A stretch of 41,778 bases of DNA, taken from contig NZ_VFVL01000043.1 of assembly GCF_006442815.1 (NCBI RefSeq), forward strand, positions 1-41,778, given 5' to 3'. Origin of the DNA: Mesorhizobium sp. B2-4-3 (GTDB lineage Bacteria; Pseudomonadota; Alphaproteobacteria; Rhizobiales; Rhizobiaceae). The position numbers and the translations under genes are program-made. Positions within the stretch are counted from its first letter, which is position 1. Each line of letters starts with the position of its first letter. Under the pieces are notes generated by a model. The model did no database searches. It was not told the DNA's origin and saw only the letters and a program-made list of their open reading frames with translations. Of the stretch, positions 7,730 to 15,582 are shown piece after piece.

Positions 7730-7936
7730 GTCATTCTAGGGCGGAGCAAGGAGCGAAGCGACGCGCGTAGACCCTGGAATCCATTCCGTGAGATAAGAGC
7801 GATACTGCGGTCCAGACCTATCTTTTCAGGAAGGTTCGACGGAGTTCCATTCTCTACCGCCGCATCGCTCGCGAAGGTAACGGAATGGATTCTAGGGTCT
7901 CCGCTCCGCTTCGCGTCGCTCCGCCCTAGAATGACG
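7730..7936. repeat. Family A modular palindromic repeat, copy 2
   Basis: Both ends carry hairpins of the long type (CTAGGGCGGAGC at the left, GCTCCGCCCTAG at the right). The inner pair AATCCATTCCGTGAG / TAACGGAATGGATT is present. The central CAGAATTCTG is missing and replaced by a longer unrelated stretch. A decayed fragment GGGCGGAGCGACGCGAAGCG lies just before it near 7627. The repeat fills most of the gap between the rplS terminator and the ohr promoter; I see no gene in 7590-7987. Confidence 0.8.
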
Positions 7937-7987
7937 AAACCGCGAAGGCTTCGATCAATTCCGAACGCTTGCGATAGCCGCAATACG

Positions 7988-8011
7988 AAAAAGGCGGCCG
8001 AAGCCGCCTTT
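7988..8011 (-). terminator. Intrinsic terminator of rplS
   Basis: On the minus strand, AAAGGCGGC and GCCGCCTTT form a 9-bp stem with a TTCG tetraloop, followed by further T. It begins 24 bases past the rplS stop. It is a textbook Rho-independent terminator. Confidence 0.92.
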
Positions 8012-8034
8012 CCAAAACCTGTTTCGCGAAAGCC

Positions 8035-8556
8035 TTATTCGGCCGAAGCGGCCTCGGCGGCGGCCTTCTTCTCGGCGGCTTCCTTGGCGGCCGTCTCGGC
8101 GGCCAGCGCCTGAGCGGCAGCGACCTTCTCGGCCTCGATGCGGGCGCGCTCGGCGTTCAGCGCATCGCGCTCTTCGTCGTTCAGCTTGCGGGCGCGCACG
8201 CCGGTGTTTTCCGAAATGCGGGCCGACTTGCCGCGACGGTCGCGCAGGTAATAGAGCTTGGCGCGACGAACCTTGCCGCGACGCACGATCTCGACGCCCT
8301 CGACCATCGGCGAGTAGACCGGGAAAACGCGCTCCACGCCTTCGCCGTAGGAAATCTTGCGTACAGTGAAATTCTCCTGGAAGCCCGAGCCGGCGCGGGC
8401 GATGACGACGCCCTCATAGGCCTGGACGCGGGTGCGGGTGCCCTCGGTGACGCGCACCTGGACGCGCACGGTGTCGCCCGGCTGGAATTCGGGCAGCTTG
8501 CGCTTGGCTTCGATCTTGGCGGCCTGTTCGGCCTCGAGCTGACGGATGAGATCCAT
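8035..8556 (-). CDS. rplS: 50S ribosomal protein L19
   Basis: Large-subunit protein at the interface with the 30S subunit. Residues 1-120 are the conserved L19 core (FQPGDTVRVQVRVTEG, RVQAYEGVVIAR, FTVRKISYGEGVERVFPVYSP, RRAKLYYLRDRRGKSARI). It continues to 173 residues with a tail of about 50 residues rich in Ala, Glu and Lys, a length common in rhizobia but absent from E. coli L19. Usually rplS follows trmD directly; here a plus-strand permease gene lies between them, so rplS needs its own promoter in the region 8557-8896. Confidence 0.97.
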   Translation of the reverse strand: MDLIRQLEAEQAAKIEAKRKLPEFQPGDTVRVQVRVTEGTRTRVQAYEGVVIARAGSGFQENFTVRKISYGEGVERVFPVYSPMVEGVEIVRRGKVRRAKLYYLRDRRGKSARISENTGVRARKLNDEERDALNAERARIEAEKVAAAQALAAETAAKEAAEKKAAAEAASAE

Positions 8557-8754
8557 CTCAAATATCCACTTCTTGTTCTTCCGACAGTCAGAGCGTCCAA
8601 CGCTCGCCTTGCAGTTCCAATGACCGCTCGGCTATGCCCTTTGTCGAAACATCGGGCAGGGACGGCTACACCGCACTTGTTGACGGGTCCAGAAGATCGT
8701 TCTTCCGGTTCGGGCGGGCACATACAGCCATTTTGCCGCTTTGTCACGCCCTAA

Positions 8755-8802
8755 TGCATGTCGCCCGGAAGTGTGAGCGGTTCTGGGACGGCGACATGCA
8801 TC
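8755..8802. repeat. Family F short palindrome, copy 2
   Basis: Perfect 12-bp arms ATGCATGTCGCC / GGCGACATGCAT flank the core CGGAAGTGTGAGCGGTTCTG, followed by six A. It lies in the 340-base divergent gap between rplS and the TauE-type gene. The rest of 8557-8896 must hold the promoters of both genes, but I cannot point to convincing -35/-10 boxes. Confidence 0.8.
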
Positions 8803-8896
8803 AAAAAAGATCTTGAGACATATTTTGCCCCCATGGCCCCACATTACCGCGGCCGTGCCGGGTTGCGCGCGGCTTGCAAGCTTCCTAAGCGGGGAA

Positions 8897-9649
8897 ATGA
8901 CTTTTTTCGATGCCGCCTTGCTGTTTCTTTCGGGTTTTGTCTCCGGTGCCGTCAATGCCGTCGCCGGCGGCGGCACCTTCGTCACCTTCGGCGCCATGAC
9001 GCTGGTCGGCGTGCCGCCGATCGTCGCCAACGCCACCTCCTCGGTGACGCAGTTTCCCGGCTATATCACCTCCACGCTCGCCTATCTCGACGACATCAGG
9101 CATTTCTGGCGTCAGGCGCTGCTGCTCTGCGTGATCTCGGCCTTCGGCGCGCTGGCCGGTTCGCTCATCCTGCTTGCGCTTTCCAACCCGTCCTTCCGCG
9201 CGCTGGTGCCATGGCTGCTGATCGCCGCGACCGCGCTCTTCGCCGCCGGGCCATGGCTGAAGCCGGCGCCCAAGCCCGGCGCCCAAGCCAGGGTCGGCTC
9301 GTTCGCCGGATCGCTCGCCCAGTTCGTAACCTCGATCTATGGCGGCTTCTTCGGCGCCGGCATGGGCGTCATGATGCTGGCGACGCTCGGCCTGACGCAG
9401 GCCGGCGACTACCACCGGCTCAACGCGCTGAAGAACATGCTGGCCGTGGTCATCGCGGCCATCGCCATCCTGGTCTTCGTCTCCGGCGGTGTCGTCGCCT
9501 GGCCGCAGGCGATCGTCATGATCCCGGGCGGCGCGCTCGGCGGCTATGCCGGCGTCTGGATCGCCAAGCGCGTGCCGCAGGGCCTCGTGCGCGGCTTCGT
9601 CGTCGCCGTCGGCCTGTTTCTGGCCTTTTATTACTTCACCAAGGGGTGA
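8897..9649 (+). CDS. TauE/SafE-family sulfite/sulfonate exporter-like permease
   Basis: Integral inner-membrane protein of about eight hydrophobic segments. It shows the family's repeated half-structure: FVSGAVNAVAGGGTFVTFGAM near the N-terminus and the matching YGGFFGAGMGVMMLATLGL in the middle. Members export sulfite, sulfoacetate or other organosulfur anions, but most are uncharacterised and the substrate here is unknown. The ATG at 8897 gives a 250-residue protein with the usual short N-terminus; an earlier ATG at 8813 would add 28 residues without family similarity. The gene is on the opposite strand to the rimM-trmD-rplS genes that flank it, suggesting later insertion (inference). A family F palindrome starts 4 bases after the stop. 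Confidence 0.87.
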   Translation: MTFFDAALLFLSGFVSGAVNAVAGGGTFVTFGAMTLVGVPPIVANATSSVTQFPGYITSTLAYLDDIRHFWRQALLLCVISAFGALAGSLILLALSNPSFRALVPWLLIAATALFAAGPWLKPAPKPGAQARVGSFAGSLAQFVTSIYGGFFGAGMGVMMLATLGLTQAGDYHRLNALKNMLAVVIAAIAILVFVSGGVVAWPQAIVMIPGGALGGYAGVWIAKRVPQGLVRGFVVAVGLFLAFYYFTKG

Positions 9650-9652
9650 GAA

Positions 9653-9697
9653 CCATGATCCCGAAAAGTGGGAACCGGTTTTCGGAAAAGATCATGG
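9653..9697. repeat. Family F short palindrome, copy 3
   Basis: Outer arms CCATGATC / GATCATGG and inner arms CCGAAAA / TTTTCGG enclose a core GTGGGAACCGG. It sits in the short gap between the convergent TauE-type gene and trmD, and may act as a bidirectional terminator. Confidence 0.8.
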
Positions 9698-9724
9698 TCA
9701 GATAAAAGGACGATCGCCCCCGGG

Positions 9725-10420
9725 CTACCGGGGCGGATCGGACCCCAGCAAATCCGGCCGCCGCTCCCTGGTCAGCTTCTCGGCCTCGGCGCGTCGCCAG
9801 GCGGCGATCTTCTTGTGGTTGCCGGAGATCAGCACCTCCGGTATCGGCTTGCCCTCGAATTCCTGCGGCCGCGTGTAGTGCGGATGCTCGAGGAGGCCGT
9901 TCTCGAAACTCTCTTCCTCGCCCGACACCGCATTGCCCATCACGCCGGGCAAAAGCCGCACCACGGCGTCGAGCAGCACGAGCGCCGCCGGCTCGCCGCC
10001 CGACAGGATGAAATCGCCGACCGAGACTTCCTCCAGCCCCCGCGCCTCGATCAGCCGCTGGTCGACGCCTTCGAAGCGCCCGCACAGGATGACCGCGCCC
10101 GGACCGGCGGCCAATTCGCGCACGCGCGCCTGCGTCAGCGGTTTTCCGCGCGGGCTCATCAGCAGCCTTGGACGCTCATCGCCCGGCGGCGAGGCGTGGT
10201 CGATCGCCTTGGCCAGCACGTCGGCGCGCATCACCATGCCGGCGCCGCCGCCGGCCGGGGTGTCGTCGACGGTGCGGTGCCTGTCGGTGGCGAAATCGCG
10301 GATCTGGATCGCCTCGAGCGACCAGGTGCCGGCCTCCAGCGCGCGGCCGGCCAGCGACAGGCCGAGCGGGCCCGGGAACATCTCCGGATAGAGCGTCAGC
10401 ACCGAAGCGGCAAAGCTCAA
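9725..10420 (-). CDS. trmD: tRNA (guanine-N1)-methyltransferase TrmD
   Basis: Methylates N1 of G37 next to the anticodon, preventing +1 frameshifts. The 231-residue protein has the SPOUT knot motifs LMSPRGKPL, ILCGRFEGVDQRLIE and SVGDFILSGGEPAALVLLDAV. The C-terminal domain ends with the HYTRPQEFEG segment and a helix-rich tail. The start is a TTG at 10420 whose last bases overlap the rimM stop (TTGA); it gives SFAASVLTLYPEMFPGPLG, which matches the family N-terminus exactly, and no ATG lies close by. Overlap with rimM implies translational coupling. Confidence 0.95.
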   Translation of the reverse strand: MSFAASVLTLYPEMFPGPLGLSLAGRALEAGTWSLEAIQIRDFATDRHRTVDDTPAGGGAGMVMRADVLAKAIDHASPPGDERPRLLMSPRGKPLTQARVRELAAGPGAVILCGRFEGVDQRLIEARGLEEVSVGDFILSGGEPAALVLLDAVVRLLPGVMGNAVSGEEESFENGLLEHPHYTRPQEFEGKPIPEVLISGNHKKIAAWRRAEAEKLTRERRPDLLGSDPPR

Positions 10421-11016
10421 CGGTTGCCCCCGGCATCCTTCGGTCCGCGCGGCCGGCCTTTCGGGTCGAAGCCGGCATCTCTGGGCGCTTCGCCGTCTTC
10501 TTCGTCTTCAACCAGCCCCGCTGCCTGAGGGTTGACCTCCACGAATCCGTCGGCGATCGAAACATGCGGCACCGCGGCCTGCGTGAACGGGATCAGCACG
10601 CCCTTGCGGCCGGCAAGCGTGACGTCGAGGATGTCGCCGCCGCCGAAATTGTGCACGGCGACGACCTTGCCGATGACGCCCGTATCGTCCCTGACGTCGA
10701 GCCCGATGAGATCGGCGTGATAGAACTCGTCCTCCTCGCCGTCGTCGGGCAGCACCGAGCGGTCGACGAACAGCTCCGTACCGGCCAGCGCCTCGGCGGC
10801 GTTGCGGTCACCGACGCCCTTGAAGCGCACCACCACCACGGTGCCGGCCGGCCTGATATCGTTGATCTGGAAGGCGCGGCCGTCCCTGGCATAAAGCGGA
10901 CCGTAATCGGCCAGCGCCAGCGGATCGCCGGTGAAGGTTTTCACCCGCAATTCGCCCTTGATGCCGTGCGCGGCGCCGATAACGGCCATCTGTACAGGGT
11001 TTTCGAGCTTCGACAT
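10417..11016 (-). CDS. rimM: 16S rRNA processing / ribosome maturation factor RimM
   Basis: Binds S19 and assists assembly of the 30S head domain. The N-terminal RimM barrel includes GAAHGIKGELRVKTFTGDP, and a PRC-barrel-like C-terminal domain covers about residues 95-170 (FYHADLIGLDV, VLIPFTQAAVPHV). The last 30 residues are a charged tail (EDEEDGEAPRD, then KGRPRGPKD). At 199 residues it is slightly longer than E. coli RimM because of that tail. It is the first gene of rimM-trmD; the usual partner rpsP is not upstream, where xerC is divergently placed 80 bases away. Confidence 0.95.
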   Translation of the reverse strand: MSKLENPVQMAVIGAAHGIKGELRVKTFTGDPLALADYGPLYARDGRAFQINDIRPAGTVVVVRFKGVGDRNAAEALAGTELFVDRSVLPDDGEEDEFYHADLIGLDVRDDTGVIGKVVAVHNFGGGDILDVTLAGRKGVLIPFTQAAVPHVSIADGFVEVNPQAAGLVEDEEDGEAPRDAGFDPKGRPRGPKDAGGNR

Positions 11017-11096
11017 CGGCGGCGCTTCCTTTGCCCTGCTCTAACGCCGTCAAGCTGTCATTTCAATGATCGCCTCTTCACCGCTTCCTAACTTGC

Positions 11097-12053
11097 ATGC
11101 CCGAAACTGCCGCCATGCAGGAATTCCTCATCCCGGCCAAACCCGACCTCCAGGCGGCGCGTGAGACCTGGCTGAAGACGCTGGCGCATGAACGCCGGCT
11201 GTCGCCGCAGACCGTCGAGGCCTATGAGCGCGACACCCGGCAGTTCCTGCATTTCTTGACCGGGCATCGCGGCGGTTCTCCAGGCATCTCGGACATCGCC
11301 GACCTGCGCCCCGCCGATTTGCGCGGCTTCCTCGCCAAGCGCCGCAATGAAGGCGCTGGCGCGCGCACGCTCGGCCGCGGCCTTGCCGGCATCCGCTCAC
11401 TGCTGCGCTTTCTCGAACGGCGCGGCCTGGTCAACGCCGCCGGCGCGGCGGCTCTGCGCGCGCCGCGGCAGCCGAAATCGCTGCCCAAGCCGCTGACGGC
11501 AAGCGACGCCAAACAAGTGGTGGCCGTGGAAGGCCAGCTCGCTGACGAGCCATGGATCGCCGCCCGCAATGCCGCCGTGCTGACGCTGCTCTATGGCTCA
11601 GGCCTGCGCATCTCCGAAGCGCTCGGCCTGACCGCCGGCGACCTCGCCTCCGAGACCGACACCGTGCTGCGCGTCATCGGCAAGGGCGGCAAGACGCGGC
11701 TGGTGCCAGTGCTTCCGGTGGCTAGCAAAGCCGTCGCCGAATACCGCCGGCTCTGCCCCTTCAATATCGATCCCAAGGGTCTTTTGTTCCGCGGCGCCCG
11801 CGGCGGCCCGCTCAACCCGGCCATCGTCCAGCGCGAGATGGCCAAGCTGCGCTCGGCGCTCAACCTGCCCGACACCGCGACGCCGCATGCCTTGCGCCAT
11901 TCCTTCGCCACCCATCTGCTCGGCCGCGGCGGCGACCTGCGCACCATCCAGGAACTGCTTGGTCACGCCAGCCTGTCGACCACCCAGATCTATACTGGCG
12001 TCGACACGGCAAGGCTGCTGGATATCTACGAGAAGGCCCATCCAAGGGCGTGA
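11097..12053 (+). CDS. xerC: Tyrosine recombinase XerC
   Basis: Site-specific recombinase that with XerD resolves chromosome dimers at dif. The N-terminal core-binding domain (about 15-110) is followed by the catalytic domain with all expected residues: Arg171 (GSGLRISEAL), Lys of GKGGKTR near 196, His264 and Arg267 (HALRHSF), His290 (LGHASL) and the nucleophile Tyr299 (TQIYTGV). It is 318 residues, typical for the family. The start could be the ATG at 11097 or the one at 11115; neither has a good ribosome site. XerC rather than XerD is inferred from overall resemblance and isolated position and is less certain than the family. Confidence 0.9.
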   Translation: MPETAAMQEFLIPAKPDLQAARETWLKTLAHERRLSPQTVEAYERDTRQFLHFLTGHRGGSPGISDIADLRPADLRGFLAKRRNEGAGARTLGRGLAGIRSLLRFLERRGLVNAAGAAALRAPRQPKSLPKPLTASDAKQVVAVEGQLADEPWIAARNAAVLTLLYGSGLRISEALGLTAGDLASETDTVLRVIGKGGKTRLVPVLPVASKAVAEYRRLCPFNIDPKGLLFRGARGGPLNPAIVQREMAKLRSALNLPDTATPHALRHSFATHLLGRGGDLRTIQELLGHASLSTTQIYTGVDTARLLDIYEKAHPRA

Positions 12054-12087
12054 CCGCCTCTGAGGTCATCCGGAGCCCTCCGAACTC

Positions 12088-12268
12088 GTCATTCTAGGGC
12101 GGAGCAAGGAGCGAAGCGACGCGCGCAGACCCTAGAATCCATGCCGTGACCTCGGCCGTGGAGTGCAACGGTGCAGAATTCTGGACCGCAGCGGCGCTTT
12201 GAAGGCACGGAATGGATCTTTGGGTCTGCGCGCGTCGCTCCGCTCCTTGCTCCGCCCGTGGATGACGA
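12088..12268. repeat. Family A modular palindromic repeat, copy 3
   Basis: Long-type hairpins are present at both ends (left CTAGGGCGGAGCAAGGAGCG, right its inverse CGCTCCTTGCTCCGCC). The inner pair AATCCATGCCGTGAC / GGCACGGAATGGATC and the central CAGAATTCTG are present. It fills over half of the 334-base gap between xerC and the TraB-family gene; the remainder shows no gene. Confidence 0.82.
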
Positions 12269-12387
12269 CCGCGATGGGAGTTTCCGCTAACCACCAACGG
12301 CATTCCGTCCGACAGCTCACCGCACCTGAAACAATTTCACCCTGCCAATTAACCGTTTTGCCGCTTTTCGACGCTAAGACGCTTTCC

Positions 12388-13452
12388 ATGAAACGCGTCA
12401 TCGCCATCGCCGACCGCGCGGCCCTTGTCTCGTTGAAGCTGCTTGCGGCGCTCAACCTGCTGTTTTTCCTGTCTTTCCTCGTCGTTCTGCTGATCGCCGG
12501 CCGGGCGCATGCTGGCGCGCCCAGTTGCGCCGGCACCGATCTTTTGACGGCGCTGGAAAAGAACGATCCCGCCGCCTTCAAGAAGGTCGAGACCGAGGCG
12601 GGGGCCGTCCCGAACGGCAAGGGCCTGCTTTGGAAGCTGGAGAAACCGGGCGAAAAGCCGTCCTATCTGTTCGGCACCATGCACATGACCGATACGCGCG
12701 TCACCACGCTGCCGGCCGCCGCGCAGCAAGCCTATGACGGCGCCGGCACGATCGTCATCGAGACCACCGACGCGCTCGACAAGGCCAAGATGATGGCCGC
12801 GATGGCCAGCGAACCCGGCCTGATGATGTTCACCGACAACACCACGCTGTCGTCGCTCCTGTCGCCGGACGATGCGGCGGCGCTGGACAAGGGGCTCGAC
12901 GCGCGCGGCATTCCGCCGGCGACGGTCGCCAAGATGAAGCCGTGGATCCTGTCGGCGATGATGGCGTTGCCGGCCTGTGAGGTGGCGCGCCAGAGCGCCG
13001 GCGAACCCGTGCTGGACGTCAAGCTCGCCTCGGACGCCAAGGCATCGGGCAAGGACGTCGAAGGGCTCGAGACCGCCGTCGATCAGTTGCGCGCCATGGC
13101 CTCGCTGCCGCTCGAATTCCATATGAAGAGCCTGGTCGAGACGATGAAGCTTGGCGACAAGGTGAACGACGTCAACGAGACGATGATCGTGCTCTACCAG
13201 CGTGGCGAGGTCGGCATGTTCTGGCCGCTCTTCCGGGCCGTGTTGCCGGAGACGGCGGACGACAAGGCCGGCTATGCCGCCTTCGAGCAGACCATGATCA
13301 CGAGCCGCAACAAGGTGATGGCGGCGCATGCCGGGCCGATATTGGCCAAGGGCAACGTTTTCATGGCCGTCGGCGCCATGCATCTGCCCGGTCCGGAAGG
13401 ACTGGTCGAGGATTTTCGCAAGGCAGGGTATAGTGTTACCGCCGTCAACTGA
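12388..13452 (+). CDS. TraB/GumN-family protein
   Basis: The 354-residue product belongs to the TraB/PrgY/GumN family, which resembles erythromycin-esterase-like and Tiki hydrolases; its biochemical role in bacteria is not settled. The hallmark LFGTMHMTD lies near residue 98, and the conserved FMAVGAMHLPGPEGL near the C-terminus supplies the second family signature. The N-terminus has a strong hydrophobic segment (residues 13-39, ending GRAHAG), either a signal anchor or a cleaved signal. The open frame extends 75 codons upstream into repeat copy 3; the ATG at 12388 is chosen because the signal segment begins there. Confidence 0.85.
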   Translation: MKRVIAIADRAALVSLKLLAALNLLFFLSFLVVLLIAGRAHAGAPSCAGTDLLTALEKNDPAAFKKVETEAGAVPNGKGLLWKLEKPGEKPSYLFGTMHMTDTRVTTLPAAAQQAYDGAGTIVIETTDALDKAKMMAAMASEPGLMMFTDNTTLSSLLSPDDAAALDKGLDARGIPPATVAKMKPWILSAMMALPACEVARQSAGEPVLDVKLASDAKASGKDVEGLETAVDQLRAMASLPLEFHMKSLVETMKLGDKVNDVNETMIVLYQRGEVGMFWPLFRAVLPETADDKAGYAAFEQTMITSRNKVMAAHAGPILAKGNVFMAVGAMHLPGPEGLVEDFRKAGYSVTAVN

Positions 13453-13585
13453 GTCGTCTGACGGCTGGCGGACCTGAAAACGCCGGTTTTTCAGCGCTTT
13501 CCGTCCGTCCGCGTGAAACCCGATGCGGGGTCAGCGCGTTGATGGCTGTTATTTTGATGACTTTCATCCAAGGAGGACACGTTTC

Positions 13586-13894
13586 ATGGCGAACCCTAAC
13601 GACCCCTTCACCCCTTCGAGCACGCCTCCCAAGTCGGGTGGTGGCGGCAGCGGGTGGCTGATCGCCCTAGTTGTTATTATCCTGGCCATTGTTGCGTATT
13701 ATGTCTTTGGCAGAAGCGGCGGCGAGCATGCGCCGGCCCCGGCTGAGCCGCCGGCCGCCAGCACGCCGGCTCCCGCGCCTGCAACGCCGGCTCCAGCCCC
13801 TGAGCCAGCTCCGGCGCCTGCCCCGGCACCCGCGCCAGCTCCGGCACCCGCGCCGGCCCCTGCGCCAGCTCCGGCACCTGCGCCGGCTCAGTAA
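13586..13894 (+). CDS. Small single-pass membrane protein with Pro/Ala-rich tail
   Basis: The 102-residue product has three parts. A short polar N-terminus (MANPNDPFTPSS, then a Gly run) is followed by one membrane helix (WLIALVVIILAIVAYYVF). A tail of about 55 residues is almost entirely Ala and Pro with a few Glu and Thr, probably an extended spacer in the periplasm or cell wall (inference). AAGGAGGA lies about 8 bases before the ATG. The last part of the tail is coded by two near-identical 30-bp units (about 13832-13891), so its length is likely to vary between strains. It ends with a strong terminator. No family function is known to me. Confidence 0.75.
   Translation: MANPNDPFTPSSTPPKSGGGGSGWLIALVVIILAIVAYYVFGRSGGEHAPAPAEPPAASTPAPAPATPAPAPEPAPAPAPAPAPAPAPAPAPAPAPAPAPAQ
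13832..13891 (+). repeat. 30-bp tandem repeat coding the Ala-Pro tail
   Basis: Two units of the form CCYGCGCCAGCTCCGGCACC plus a 10-base GC-rich remainder follow each other with only a few differences. They encode (Ala-Pro)n and lie in frame, so unit gain or loss would not disrupt the gene. Confidence 0.6.
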
Positions 13895-13914
13895 TCGGGC
13901 TACAGCTTGACGAC

Positions 13915-13945
13915 AAACGGCCCGCCGAAAGGCGGGCCGTTTTGG
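13915..13945 (+). terminator. Intrinsic terminator after the Pro/Ala-rich protein gene
   Basis: A perfect 11-bp stem AACGGCCCGCC / GGCGGGCCGTT with a GAAA tetraloop is followed by TT, GG, TT. It lies 21 bases after the stop. The T tract is interrupted but the stem is very stable. Confidence 0.85.
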
Positions 13946-13968
13946 TTGGGGGGCAACTACGGCGCCTT

Positions 13969-14126
13969 CGTCATACCCGGGCTTGACCCGGGTATCCATG
14001 CCGTGACCGTTGCCGTAGAGCGCGACAGCGCAAAATTCTGTAACCGTTGCAACGCTTTAGCGTCACGGCATGGATCCTAGGGTCTGCGCGCGTCGCTTCG
14101 CTCCTTGCTTCGCCCTAGGATGACGA
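13969..14126. repeat. Family A modular palindromic repeat, copy 4 (short left, long right end)
   Basis: The left end is the short hairpin type (CCCGGGCTTGACCCGGG), the right end the long type (CTAGGGTCTGCGCGCGTCGC onward). The inner pair ATCCATGCCGTGAC / GTCACGGCATGGAT is perfect. It separates two convergent genes. Confidence 0.82.
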
Positions 14127-14153
14127 AACGATGGGTTCTGCGCTGGCGCGCAG

Positions 14154-15560
14154 CTAAATATGAATCGGCTTGAAGAATGTCGCCAGCGCCGCTTCCTTCA
14201 CCGCTTCCGACATCGTCGGATGCGCGTGACAGGTGCGGGCGAGGTCTTCGGACGAACCGCCGAATTCCATCAGCACCGCCGCTTCGTGAATCATCTCGCC
14301 GGCGCCGAAGCCGACGATATGGACGCCGAGCACGCGGTCGCTGGCCTTGTCGGCCAGGATCTTCACGAAACCGTCGGTGTGCAGCATGGCGCGCGCGCGG
14401 CCATTGGCGCTGAACGGGAATTTGCCGGCCTTGTAGTCGATGCCGGCCTTCTTCAGCTCTTCCTCGGTCTTGCCGACCGAAGCGATCTCCGGGCTGGTGT
14501 AGACGACGCTCGGGATGACGTCGTAGTTCACATGGCCGGCCTGGCCGGCGATGATCTCGGCGACTGCCACGCCTTCGTCCTCGGCCTTGTGCGCCAGCAT
14601 CGGCCCGGCGATGACGTCGCCGATGGCATAGATGCCGGGCACATTGGTTCTGAGATGCCCATCGGTCTTGACCCGGCCGCGCTCGTCGAGCTCGACGCCG
14701 GCTTCCTTCAATCCGAGACTGTCGGCATAGGGGCGCCGCCCGGTGGCGACCAGCACCACATCGGCCTCGATGGTTTCCGCCGCGCCGCCCTTGACCGGCT
14801 CGAAGGTGACGCTGGCGCCCTTCTTGGCCTTGGCGACGCCCGTGACCTTGGCGCCGAGCTTGAACTCGAAGCCTTGCTTGGAGAGCAGCCGCTGGAACTG
14901 TTTCGACACCTCGCCGTCCATGCCGCCCAGGATCGTGTCGAGGAACTCGACGACCGTGACCTTGGCGCCGAGCCTTGCCCAGACCGAGCCGAGCTCCAGC
15001 CCGATGACGCCGCCGCCGACCACCACCAGGGTGGCTGGCACCTTGGCCAGCGACAGCGCGCCAGTGGAGGAGACGATCGCCTTCTCGTCGAAATCGACTT
15101 TGACCCCCGGAATGCCGGCGACGTCCGAACCGGTGGCGATCACGATGTTCTTGGTCTCGATCTCCTCGACCTTGCCATCCTCACCGGTCACCGACACCTT
15201 GCCGGCGGAAATCACCTTGCCGGTGCCGCGGAAGGAATCGATCTTGTTCTTCTTGAACAGGAAGGCGACGCCGTTGACGTTGGACGTAACCGTCGCGTCC
15301 TTGTGCGCCATCATCTTCTTCAGATTGAGCTTCGGCGCCGGTATCTCGACGCCCAGCGTATCGAAGGCGTGGCCGGCTTCGGCGAACATCTCGGAGGCGT
15401 GGAGCAGCGCCTTCGACGGAATGCAGCCGATGTTGAGGCAGGTGCCGCCGAACGTGGCGTTCTTCTCGACCACCGCCGTCTTCAGGCCGAGCTGCGCCGC
15501 CTTGATGGCGCAGACATAGCCGCCAGGCCCAGATCCGATGATTACGACGTCATAAGCCAT
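14154..15560 (-). CDS. lpd: Dihydrolipoamide dehydrogenase (E3)
   Basis: Flavoprotein that reoxidises dihydrolipoyl groups with NAD+; as the last gene of the suc operon it should serve 2-oxoglutarate dehydrogenase. The 468-residue protein has the FAD-binding GSGPGGY at 9-15 and the redox-active pair Cys41/Cys46 in GGTCLNIGC. The NAD-binding GGGVIGLELGSVW and the second FAD motif YAIGDVI follow, and the C-terminal catalytic HAHPTMSE is complete. The ATG at 15560 gives the exact family start. A short SDR gene ends 22 bases before it on the same strand. Confidence 0.97.
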   Translation of the reverse strand: MAYDVVIIGSGPGGYVCAIKAAQLGLKTAVVEKNATFGGTCLNIGCIPSKALLHASEMFAEAGHAFDTLGVEIPAPKLNLKKMMAHKDATVTSNVNGVAFLFKKNKIDSFRGTGKVISAGKVSVTGEDGKVEEIETKNIVIATGSDVAGIPGVKVDFDEKAIVSSTGALSLAKVPATLVVVGGGVIGLELGSVWARLGAKVTVVEFLDTILGGMDGEVSKQFQRLLSKQGFEFKLGAKVTGVAKAKKGASVTFEPVKGGAAETIEADVVLVATGRRPYADSLGLKEAGVELDERGRVKTDGHLRTNVPGIYAIGDVIAGPMLAHKAEDEGVAVAEIIAGQAGHVNYDVIPSVVYTSPEIASVGKTEEELKKAGIDYKAGKFPFSANGRARAMLHTDGFVKILADKASDRVLGVHIVGFGAGEMIHEAAVLMEFGGSSEDLARTCHAHPTMSEAVKEAALATFFKPIHI

Positions 15561-15582
15561 GGTCTTGTCCTTTTATCCGGCC

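Noticed and set aside
7579..7983. Open frame within the repeat region between ohr and rplS
   Set aside because: Its sequence (LRASLRSLLRPRM) is the translation of a family A repeat, seen in several copies, not a gene.
11097..12053. xerC as an integrase of a mobile element
   Set aside because: No attachment-site repeats, cargo genes or tRNA are near; length and motifs fit the housekeeping Xer recombinases.
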